Shown here one piece after another: positions 49,284 to 58,818 of a stretch of 64,000 nucleotides of DNA. Under the pieces are notes generated by a model. That model saw only the letters and a list, made by a program, of their open reading frames with translations. It searched no databases and had not been told where the DNA came from. The DNA comes from Pholiota molesta (Eukaryota > Basidiomycota > Agaricomycetes > Agaricales > Strophariaceae). The translations under genes and the position numbers were made by a program. The stretch is taken from NCBI GenBank assembly GCA_014925825.1, contig JACGCK010000030.1, positions 310,001-374,000 on the forward strand. The letters are read 5' to 3'. Position 1 is the first letter of the stretch; the number at the start of each line of letters is the position of its first letter.

Positions 49284-50833
49284 ATGGCCTCCCAAACCAC
49301 CTGGCACTCCCTCCCCAACGAGATGAAGCTGGCCATCATCGACACCCTCGACGCAGACGACGTCAAGGCCCTCTCCAGCGTCGACCAGCGCACATACCAG
49401 GCGTGTGTACCCGCCCAATTCAAGGTGAATAGACTTCCCTGCGGCACCACCGCCTCTTTTCTGACAGAGCACTGCAGAAAGTCAGATTGAGCGACTTCGA
49501 GGCGCTCGAGGCGTTCCTCGAGAATGTTCCGCGTGCGTATTGCGGCTACATCGAGGAGCTCGAGGTCTGCACCGCACGCCGCGACCCCCGCTCCACCCCC
49601 GTCCTCCCCCGCTTCCGCGCCGATGCCGTCATCGCCATCCTCTCCGCGTCTCTCAGCCTCGCCAAACTCACCCTCCGCGTCTCCGGCTCGCTCGACAAAA
49701 GCGTCATCGCGCCCTTCCCCTTCCTCCACAACCTCAAAAGCCTCTCCATCGCCAACATCGGCGACGAAGCCCGGGCCCCCTTGTAAGTCCCCCCCTACCG
49801 TTTCCCGGTGCCCTCGGCATACTGACAGGGGTCTTTCAAATTCCAGGAGCGAGCGCCTCGTCGTGTCCATCGCCGCGTCCATCCGCAACCTCGAAGAGCT
49901 CTTCCTCGACCGCATCTCGCGCTCGCTTCTGCACGCCCCGGAGCTCTTAGGCGTCTTCCCCTGCGTCCCGCTCGCCGCCGACGACGCGGACATCCCCCCG
50001 CACCCCGCGCTCGGCGCGGACCTCGCGCTCCCGTCCCTCCTCCGCCTCCCGGCCCTGCGCACGCTCGCGCTGCGCGACACGCACCTCGGGCACGCGGCGT
50101 GGGCGACCGTCCCCGTGCTCTGCCGGCTGCAGGTGCTCGACATCGGCGCGTGCGCCGCGGAGGACGGGCGGTTCAACACGGCGTGCACGGAGCGCATCAC
50201 CGCGGCCGTCGGCCGCACGCTCGACGAGTTCCGCCTCACCGCCGCGCTCGCCGCGTCCGCGCCCGACGACGACGACTCCCGCCTCACCGACGAGTTCCGC
50301 CTCACCGACGAGTTCCGCCTCACCGACGACAACACTGGGTCCACGGCGGGGGCGGGGGCGGGGCCGGCGGCGCTCCCGCGCCTGCGCGCGCTGCACATCA
50401 CGCCGTTCTTCCCCGTGGAGAAGGTGGTGGGCACGATGGCGCGCCTCGCGGGGTCGCCCGTGGAGCGCGTGTCCGTGGCGTGCTTCCCGGAGGACGTCGT
50501 GGACGTGTGCGGCGCGCTCGAGGCGTTCCTCGCCGTGCGCGTCGCGCGCGGGCCCGCGTTCTACGACCGCCTGCGGGAGATCAACGTGCGCGTCACCACC
50601 GCAGGTGATGGGGAAGGGGAAGGGGGGGAAGGGGAGGGGAGGGGGCGAGTGAGGAGGAGAGGGAGGAGCGGCTGCAGGCGACGCGGAGGCTGCAGGCGTT
50701 CTGCCGCGACCTGAGCCTGAGCAGCGTCGTGGACAAGAGCGCGCCGGTGCCCAGCCGTCGCAGGGCGGAAACCCCGATCTCGTTCACCGATGCGCGGCGC
50801 TACCCCGTCAAGGGCCGCTCGATGACCCTCTGA
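49284..50833 (+). CDS. F-box-type protein, very GC-rich, with apparent frameshift
   Basis: Probable substrate adaptor of an SCF ubiquitin ligase (family inference). Exons: 49284-49424, 49478-49782 and 49847-50833. Residues 7-47 match an F-box (WHSLPNEMKLAIIDTL, DVKALSSVDQRTYQAC). The rest has leucine-rich stretches resembling the solenoid of fungal F-box proteins (SLAKLTLRVSGS, NLKSLSIANIGDE, LPALRTLALRDTHLGHA). Third codon positions are almost all G or C from about 49560 to 50600, unlike every neighbour. A short repeat RLTDEF occurs near 50278-50330. The exon sum leaves a remainder of two: frame one ends at 50714, whereas a good C-terminus (ASEEEREERLQATRRLQAF to SMTL, TGA at 50833) lies in another frame. 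The two frames meet in a G/A-only run at about 50605-50650. Either a 1-nt indel (true or a sequencing error) or an intron not found explains this. Confidence 0.65.
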
Positions 50834-51027
50834 GCCGAGCGCGCGGATGCGGCCTGTTCTTCTTCCTTTTTTTTGTTGTGTTTTTATTTGGGAACTTTTT
50901 GGACTGTGTGCATTTGGGCTGACATTGTTTTATAACGGGTTTTTATGACTTGACGACGTTAACTTATTATCCTCAGTAATCTCTAGCCCCCATATGTACT
51001 TTTAGTGTTGTATAATACTGCATACAT
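50834..51027. terminator. 3' region of the F-box gene
   Basis: T-rich sequence after the stop at 50833, probably its 3' untranslated region. No canonical poly(A) signal is obvious. Confidence 0.3.
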
Positions 51028-51745
51028 TTTTTTATCATACCCTCTCTTCATCTTCTTGAAGCTTGACGTGTGAGGAAAGTTAAGCAGGTCGCACCGAGAT
51101 GGATCCCTCATCGTTCTTGATTATCGCCATCCTGTCAAACATACCTTCATTTCCCTGAAGCGTGCTTGTGACCTCAAGCACATCTATCAATCTCATATTA
51201 GAGCCTGCTCGACGGGCTTTATGCCGCCTTTGATTGGGCCTCCATCTCGAGTAAGTACATAAAGCTACATAAATGACGCGCCGCCGCCCGCCGGTTCTGA
51301 TAAGGAGCAAAGCACGCCTCCCTTTGCGAGACGCAAGCAAGTGTAACTTGAACGTGAACGCGTCAAGCTACCGCATCTGCACAGAACCTACAACGCTAAA
51401 ACGCAATCCACACACACCCCTGATATCGCCCTGCTGATTTACAATTTTATTATTATTATACCCTCCCTTCATCTTCTTGACGTGTGAGCCTGGCGAATTG
51501 AGCTGGTTTTTGAAGGATTGTATTTGAGGCGAATGTACTTTTACTACATTCTCATCTTTCGAGAGTATCGCCACCTGTCAAACGTTGAACCAAGAGCCTT
51601 CATTTCCCTCACGCATGCGTGCAATCCCCAGCACATCAATCACTCTCGCATGGCATGGGCTACAGTATCATCCTTGATTGGGCTTCCATCTCGAGCAAGT
51701 ACACAAATGACGCGCCGCCGCCCGCCGGTTCTGACACGGAGCGAA
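51028..51745. repeat. Direct duplication of about 300 bp (two diverged copies)
   Basis: 51028-51325 and about 51456-51745 share ATACCCTC(T/C)CTTCATCTTC, TATCGCCA and CCTGTCAAAC, CTTCATTTCCCT, TTGATTGGGC(C/T)TCCATCTCGAG, and the end ATGACGCGCCGCCGCCCGCCG. Insertions distinguish the second copy. There is no coding potential in common. Confidence 0.8.
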
Positions 51746-53319
51746 GACTCGGGCGTGGAGCCTCCGCGTCTGTGCCCAACCTTACAACAACGCTAAATGC
51801 AATCGAGGACATCGAAGAAAGAAAGGAACTTGAAATTCAAGCAGTGTCACCGGATACGGACGGCGGTTCCCACCAGGCACACCGCTTGGGGAGGGCAGCT
51901 GCGGGGCGCCGTGCGGGGCGCATCTGGCATCAGCGCGCGGTGCTGCCGTGCAAGTGCAAATTCTCTATTCTGAGTGTATGTGTGTAGTAAAAGACAAAGA
52001 ACAAAACCATTCCGGAACACAAGTCCACCTCCAAGCCGATGAACCCTAAGCATGGGCAATCACACACGGCTACGAAACTTTATTTGACGTGCACACCAGA
52101 GGCGACTCGTTGCTCTGACCTGATAAAGGAGAAGGACTTGCCAATCCCCGGGGGCGGCTCCGCTGGAATCGAGTGGCGTCGTGACTCGGTGCAGTGTGCG
52201 ATGCACTATGCGGGCAGGTAGAATATGCAATATGCCCCACTGACCGACAACACGGGACCTCACAAATCTAACTAAAATGTCAGCGTATTCAAGGCTTCTA
52301 GGACTGTGCGGTCTCCGAGTCGCCCGAGTACGCCACCACCTCGCAGGACAGGGTGTCTAAATTTAAATGCAGGGATGTAATACTTGCCACATCGCGCATC
52401 CGAGTATGTAGAGCAGCGCGCGCAGTTGCGAAGTTAAGCACGCGCGGCGCACGGAGTTGGGGTACGGGGTGTGGGCGGGACGCCGCCGCATGGAGCTAGT
52501 TGGTGAAGTCAAGATTAATTATCAGTGTTGAATGGACAGTAGTAGGATGTACACGCCCCATTGCAATACTTCAAATTGAAATGGTGTGGTTTACATTGGC
52601 AGAGATCGTATGCGCATCGGTATCCGAGTCCAGTGTGCGCAGTCGAGGAGGTGCTGGGCACTGTGTAGATGCATTGGCCCACAGTCCACCCCGTTCGGAG
52701 CGGGTGCAAGCAGGCTGTGTTTCCGGTCATTTTAGCACGCCACGCAAGCTGTGTTGTGTGCCGAAGCCACCAGTAAGGAATAATTTGTCGTATTCGGTTG
52801 GTTTGAATCCCATTAGATTTCGAATTGCGTTTTGAGGCGTTAAGTCGAGGAAGTATGCTATGAGAGGCTGATTAAGCAGGTAGAATCCGAAACATAGCGT
52901 TACAGGTAGAGAGAATTTAGCCATGGAAAGGAGAGAACGTCAAATATAATCCGAGAAGGTAGATCCCAGCCATTTTTGTGATAGTAGATCTCCAGATTCC
53001 ATAGAAATCTCAGTCTGCATGTCTGGCTTCAGGCAGTCGGCGTCGAGTGGTGTCATAGATGTGTCCACACAATTAACGACAGATGCTTATTGGGGCTCTG
53101 GAGTGATTTCGCGTACATCTAGGAGCCGCGAATGCAGCTGCCAGCACCCAGGATTTGGAAGGCCAGCAGAGAGAGTAATGGTAGGAAGCAACCGCCCCGA
53201 TGTTGAAATTCAAATCACGGAACTGGGCTCTTTGTTTGTCCGTGCGTCCTAAGCCCTCCGACGGAATAGCGCCCCGAGTCCGCGTCCAGTTCCCCACCAA
53301 CTCAATCCACGTTCACTAA
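51746..53319. other. Intergenic, no supported gene
   Basis: Short frames on both strands have no domain. A 5S rRNA-like relic at about 52381-52500 is listed separately. Confidence 0.35.
52381..52500 (+). ncRNA. Possible degenerate 5S rRNA-like sequence
   Basis: Contains GCGAAGTTAAGCA, identical to the conserved box-A region of fungal 5S rRNA. About 20 bases further on comes AGTTGGGGTACGGGGTGTGG, resembling the 3' half of 5S. The 5' third and terminal-stem complementarity cannot be matched convincingly. If real it is a relic or a 5S-derived short element, not a working gene. Confidence 0.2.
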
Positions 53320-53710
53320 CACTTTCCTCAACTCATCTCCGTTCCGGTGCCTCGAAGGTTTCAAACATTGGGCCGTTACACGGACTCCGAGCCTCGCGCA
53401 TTCCATTGGCATGCAGATATAAAAGTAATCGCCAGCCTGAGCGTCGTCCGATATTCGTGGCCCATTCCCGCCTCCCGGATTCCCTCAAGATTCCTCACTA
53501 CATTTTGAATAATAGGAGTCGCTTCCCCCAGTATGGAGGGAGAAAGGAGGGAGTCTACATCAGGGGGAAACGTCAGGCATACAATCGAATTACCACGATT
53601 AGATCGCTGAAATGTTTGCAAGGCGGATGGAGGATACAATTCGGCTATGCACTGGTATGTTTCCTCCTTTGCTGACTGACACGGTGGGTGATGTGGGTCT
53701 GAATTCACTC
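53320..53710. repeat. Dispersed repeat, inverted copy of 43701-44110
   Basis: See the entry at 43701. On the minus strand a 110-codon frame is open here (YPPSALQTFQRSNR, LGEATPIIQNVV), whereas the other copy encodes the equivalent as PPSALKLFQRPDR. This suggests an ancestral coding exon of an unknown protein. Confidence 0.55.
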
Positions 53711-54096
53711 CTAATGGTGAGTAATATATCCGCTTTATATTTCTTTGTTGCTAATTTACATGTCATCGTGTAACTACAGGACCCTCAACCGGAGGCCGTG
53801 ATGACGAATGAGGATTTCAATTCGATACTCGAGAAGCTAGGCAGAGTCTATCGTACAGAAAGTGATCACCCTTCGTGATCTACCCTATGTGATCTACACG
53901 AAGCCTAATTTATATGTCCTCTACGAGCTGGCTGAAAACGACGCGACACGCGGTAGATTGCTGCGCGGTGGAATTCACAACGCGCAAGGTCGCTCAAGGC
54001 CATCCACCTAATCCCGGTTCAAGCGCAATCTTGAGCAACCTACATAATGTGGTGATCTATGGGCGAACTTTGGTGCATACTGCCGTCCGAAGCGAC
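53711..54096. other. Intergenic, no supported gene
   Basis: Short frames only. Leads into the G-alpha and NACHT relics. Confidence 0.3.
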
Positions 54097-54165
54097 TGAG
54101 GCCTCGGCTCCCTTCTTCGATGATACGGACGCTATCATATCTCTTGTCCCCAAACAGGTTGAGCT
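54097..54165 (+). pseudogene. G-protein alpha subunit exon relic
   Basis: Translates as SAPFFDDTDAIISLVPKQ. This corresponds to exon 11 of the intact G-alpha gene (60375-60432, WAPFFDDMDAIIFLAPIS) with several changes. No other G-alpha exons are recognisable nearby. Confidence 0.6.
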
Positions 54166-54429
54166 CCTGCAAAAGCGCGTCCCCCTACCTCTGCCTTTCA
54201 CACCTCCGTTCAGCACGCCAACCCTCTAAGACGTCACCCGGGCATACGACATGATAGATTTGCACGCCCTTTGGACGGGCGTCTTGTAGTTCTCGTGGGG
54301 CTGCAGGCGCAGACAAATCTGCGATCATGTAGTCTATTGCGGAGCAATGTACTAGCGAGCGAATTGGTCTGGCCAGCTTTTTCTGTCTTCGAAGCGACTC
54401 TACTTGGAATACTGTAACCCCCACCCTCT

Positions 54430-55140
54430 AATTGATATGATCGTCTATCAGCTGGTGCAGAACATTCTGCAGGCTCAGGATGAAATTGTTGTCGAGATTA
54501 TCCGCTAATCTTCGACAAATCCTTGGAATCTCAGCTCAAACGTCTTGTCGTGCAGCCTCTTCTTCGAATCAAGCAGCATTTATGGGGGCTTTCTGCAATC
54601 TTAATAGATGGACTTGATGAGTGTACTAAGCATGTTCATCAGAATTAATCAAGATACGTGACATTGCATCTCGTTTCGCGACAACCTCCGTCATATCCCA
54701 TATTTCTCGTTTGCTGATCATCGAGAGCTTCGAATCGAGGCAACCTTTGTACGTAAATGAGATGTCGGATCTTGTTTTGTTAACACTTTCACTCGACAAC
54801 TCAGACATTGAACAAAGCTGGGACGACATTCGGCGTTTTCTGACAGCGATATATCAAAACAAATCACTGGTCAAGAATACTGCTCCCCACAAATTGGCCT
54901 CCAGTGTCACGGATCGAGGAGATTGTCTCCGAGTCATCCGGTTCTGCAAGTTTGATAGACTCGGTACATTACTATACAAGGTGTGCTTTTATTCCATAAC
55001 TCAACAGTGATGCCGAGGACCAGACGAGGAAGCACTCCCTCGGACCTTCTGGACCGCAAGAGTCAAATTCACCAGTAGGAAAGATAGCTTTGATTCTTCG
55101 CACTTTCTGAAGTGACGACTTTCTAACTGCTCGATATCAT
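54430..55140 (+). pseudogene. NACHT-type STAND/NLR gene relic
   Basis: Pieces of a NACHT domain follow in order on the plus strand but in changing frames. They are VYQLVQNILQAQDEIVV, then YPLIFDKSLESQLKRLVV, the Walker B segment SAILIDGLDECTKHVHQ (54580-54640), IRDIASRFATTSVISH, and NEMSDLVLLTLSLDNSDIE (54756 on). The Walker A motif and the ends are missing and stops intervene. It belongs to the more common DGLDEC type, not to the A/B/C family, whose Walker B ends D-G-(M/V/L)-E-E-W. Confidence 0.75.
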
Positions 55141-57498
55141 TGTAGAGGTAATTTGTTTTCTTTAGTTTATCTATGTCCTTCTACCTTCATGGTTGCTTGT
55201 CAAGGCAGCTTTGAATAATTTCTACATCATCAAGACTCGGATTACAGAGTCAAAAAGCGAAGAAAATTCAGCCCGGACTTGAAAACTGCCACATCGCCAC
55301 CTTTTGAAACATAACTGGTTCTCCTCGCTCATCTCTGCTGTTATATATCTGTGTTTACTTAAATTTGATGTCAGCCTTTTCCTCCGACAGGCCGTGGCCT
55401 ATTACCCATCTGGTATGTAAATGAGTAACTTGCATACCTGGATACTCAATTGAAACTGACATGTTGACGGCAATCGGCGCGCGGGGTACGGTGTGGGTGT
55501 CGTTTGGTCATCGATCAGCCATCCTCCGTCTTCACCGCCGCTTTAGTTGATCTCTCTCATTGCTCTCTCATAAAATCAATCACAAGTTTGAAGCATACAT
55601 CACCCCACATCATTATTACTACTCAAAGCGTGAGATGTCAGGCATGGGGTAGCTATGCATCTACATACGTATCGTCCATTGACCTAGGCGAATAAGCGCC
55701 CTCCGCGGCATCGTGTCGCGAGTTGCCATCGTTGCGCGCTCAGCGCCATAACTTGAATACGCGCGTCGTGTGGTGACTAATTGCCTTATTTGGCAATAAT
55801 AAGTATTATGCCACAAAATGATTCCATCACTCCAAGTTGGCATCTGATGAGCAGAATCGTCTGTTGCTGGGGGACAAAAGATTCGCCGCGCAGTCTAGAT
55901 ATCCTAGCCCCTCCTAACACATGCACACGGTCCCTCAAACCGGACTATGGACTAATTGGTGGGTCAACCGGTCGTCTTAAGCTTCGACTTCGACTTGACC
56001 TCTACGGCATTCACATCAGCACGCATTGATAAGTAATCATTGTAAAACTCGACAGCCCTCAGAAAGCTGTTTTGAGACGCTTTGTTTTAAGACACTTGGT
56101 ACAAGACTAGTATTCAAAAGCTACATATAGCTGTTAAGTAAATCATATTCAATATGAGTAATTTTGTTATCATGTTGCAATCGACCACCCCACAGGCGGC
56201 CCTTGAGCGCTATTGCGTGCCTTTTTCGCAAATATGCACATTCTATCCCGCCGTACTCTTAAAATAGTTGCCGATATAGCGTTATGCGCAGCACGTAGAC
56301 ACAAATATGACCTGCCTTTCAAACTTCAAATTTTCATCGATTTATCATCAACATCGCATCTTCGCATGAATGCAACACAATTCCAGGGAAGATCTCACTA
56401 ACCAGTCAGATATGCGCCATTAGTTATAATTACATTGGAAGTCAGTCAAACATGCTCAAAATTATGTGACCCAGGACGGAATGCCGAAGTCATTGCTGGT
56501 CAACGATGGTGAAGTCCGTATAGACCCGCGTTGGCAAGGTGAATAAATAACGTAGGATGTATCAGCTTTGTCGGCGCCAACACAGTGTTCTCACCAACAT
56601 AGGATGTGAAATAAAGGGAGAGGAGATGGTGTGAGCATGCCTGTGGCATATGGATCACCAGGATCAATGCCACTGCCAGATGAATATTGGCTTGGCACAT
56701 CTGCTAAAAATAAATAGATTGTGGCCAAATTGTGGCCGGGCAGAGTTCCGACTCGAAGAGAACAATGTCAATTATATGTACGGGGCTGAAAAACTGTTAT
56801 GCGAACAACGTCACTTTCGGCCTGAAGCGAGATAGGTTTGTCGAGTAATAGAACTCGACAAGTTAGAAAGATCTCGCCAGTTTCCAATTGCGAAAGCGAC
56901 CGTTGAGAAAATTGAGGATCTTCGAGCATCTGAGTAAGTAGCTTCCTTTCTGTACCTAATATGTACAGTGTATGGACACATAAAATATAGTCAAAAGTTT
57001 GCGACAACCTACCAGAATCTGACAAACGATTTCTGATAAATACAATCTGTTGTGAATATCATCGACGCACTGATCTTTTGGGTCAGAATTCAGTAACAGA
57101 TTCATCAAGAATCTCTGTCCGCCAACAAAGCGCCCTTAAGTTTTAGACCGGGGAGGTACTCCAGCATGTTTTTATTCTGCATAATTGATAATCTTGAAAA
57201 GGACCAAAAAAGTACAGCTCGGACTGGGAGTTAGGCCGGATCCTGCTCTAGCGGGACTTTTGTAAATGTCTCCTGCGGTCAGTTTCTCTGCAGTCGGTTA
57301 GATAGGCATAGTTACCAAGTTGTACTACAGAAAAACTCCCTTCAAACAGAAACAAATTTGAAAAGAACACTGTTAAGAAGGTTTCAAGCAAGAGAAGGTC
57401 GATTAGATCTGTTTCACGCTCTTGGCCGAAGTACACTCCTCCAATGTTTCCCCGTCAATAACACAATGGGTTGACATAGACTCATTGGAGGTTACAGT

Positions 57499-58086
57499 CG
57501 ATTGGTCTTTTAAGATCCCATCAAATTGGCCCAAATTAGGACGAAAGGGTCCTCAACCCTTGATCCCATCACGAGCCGTGCTTGCCGCCCGTGCCATTGA
57601 CCTGCCGCATTCCCATGCATCCGACAATCCCGTTTAGGTACCAGATTTATTTGTCAGTATTCCCATAACCCGAGTCAGCAGAATATAACTTATCCCCCCA
57701 CTGTATCTCTACTCTCACCATAACGTAAATATGACTGCTATGTATGCTGTGTACCGTACAAACTTTGGAGCGCACATGTAGCACATTTTTTGCGTGTAAA
57801 ACTTCGCTCGTCCAATGTGACGCGCTTGCGTGCCGGACCGAGATGTTTGGCGCCCGCGCGTCACAAACGCGTCAACGGCATTAATCCGGGCGCTCTCGGC
57901 AAGCTTCATGTCTACGATTTTCTCGCCTCAAGAGGGCTGTTTGCCTCTAGTTTGGCAAGACCCTTCGAATTATATTCAAATATTGTACTCCATTGCGGCG
58001 GAGGGCCGAGCCATCAGCAGGACTTACGGGATGGCATCCTTTCGGACGCTGAAGGGTCGTTTGATGGGATCTTAAAAGACCAATCG
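57499..58086. repeat. Inverted repeat, 27-bp perfect arms, possible MITE
   Basis: CGATTGGTCTTTTAAGATCC plus seven more bases at 57499-57525 reappears as reverse complement at 58060-58086. Weaker similarity extends outwards on both sides (ACACAATG, GACTCA). The roughly 530-bp interior has no gene. It could be a small non-autonomous DNA element, though target-site duplications were not found. Confidence 0.55.
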
Positions 58087-58681
58087 TGTATAGACTCAGA
58101 CTCATTGTGTGATAAGGGCTATTCATGTGGCATGTCAATTAATGGGGCTGTGCCGCTGGTAACTAAACTTACATCCGACTTCCGATTGATTGTGGTTTTC
58201 AATTGCCACACATGGTCGATGAAACCTTGGGCATTTCTGAAGCGCCAATTTCCAAAGGCGAGAATTTTTCGTGGAGTCCTCAAGAGTCAGTATATAAAGC
58301 ATCTTAGAGCGACGAAGGTGTATTACTGCAACCCAGTGTGTTATTATTAACCCGGTCAACTCTGAGTCTCTGACAATCAGCTGGGTAGAGCCGACGTTAG
58401 ATGACAGCTCCGAAGCGCTTAAATTCTAACGATCTTCGAGCAACCATGAGAAGATCAATCACCATACCAGCTTTTTCGGCTGTATGTAACAATTCGAAGC
58501 TCCTTTGCCCTGTACATACTTTAAAGCAAGGATACTTAGTCGAGTATTGCATCCACTGTGTCCAAATATAGATGCCTGATCTCCTTGGAGGTCCGTTGGT
58601 GTGATCTGAATCAAACTCTGATCATGGACAATTTTGATCCCAATTCTAGGTGCACGCCTCTATCTCTGGGAACTATCGCGA

Positions 58682-58689
58682 CTTTATAA
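58682..58689 (+). promoter_or_regulatory. TATA-like element upstream of the G-alpha gene
   Basis: TTTATAAG lies about 130 bases before the ATG at 58819, a reasonable distance for a core promoter plus a short leader. This rests on a single motif only. Confidence 0.3.
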
Positions 58690-58818
58690 GCTCCCATGTC
58701 CGATGACATCCTCTATCCCGCTTTCTCTTCCCCTTCTAAATTTTGTTAACTGTCGCGACTCAAGCTGCGCCCAGTACAGCTGCGCCCAGTACCACGTATT
58801 AGCAGATATCAGAAAGCA

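Larger units (their letters stand above)
55141..58818. other. Intergenic, with an inverted repeat pair
   Basis: No gene is supported. A 27-bp perfect inverted repeat lies at 57499-57525 and 58060-58086 (see the next entry). The last 200 bases, with a TATA-like TTTATAAG at about 58682, probably hold the G-alpha promoter. Confidence 0.35.

Noticed and set aside
49220..50434. A 404-codon minus-strand frame opposite the F-box gene
   Set aside because: It arises from the extreme GC3 of the plus-strand gene, which depletes stop codons on the other strand. The F-box and leucine-rich pattern is on plus.
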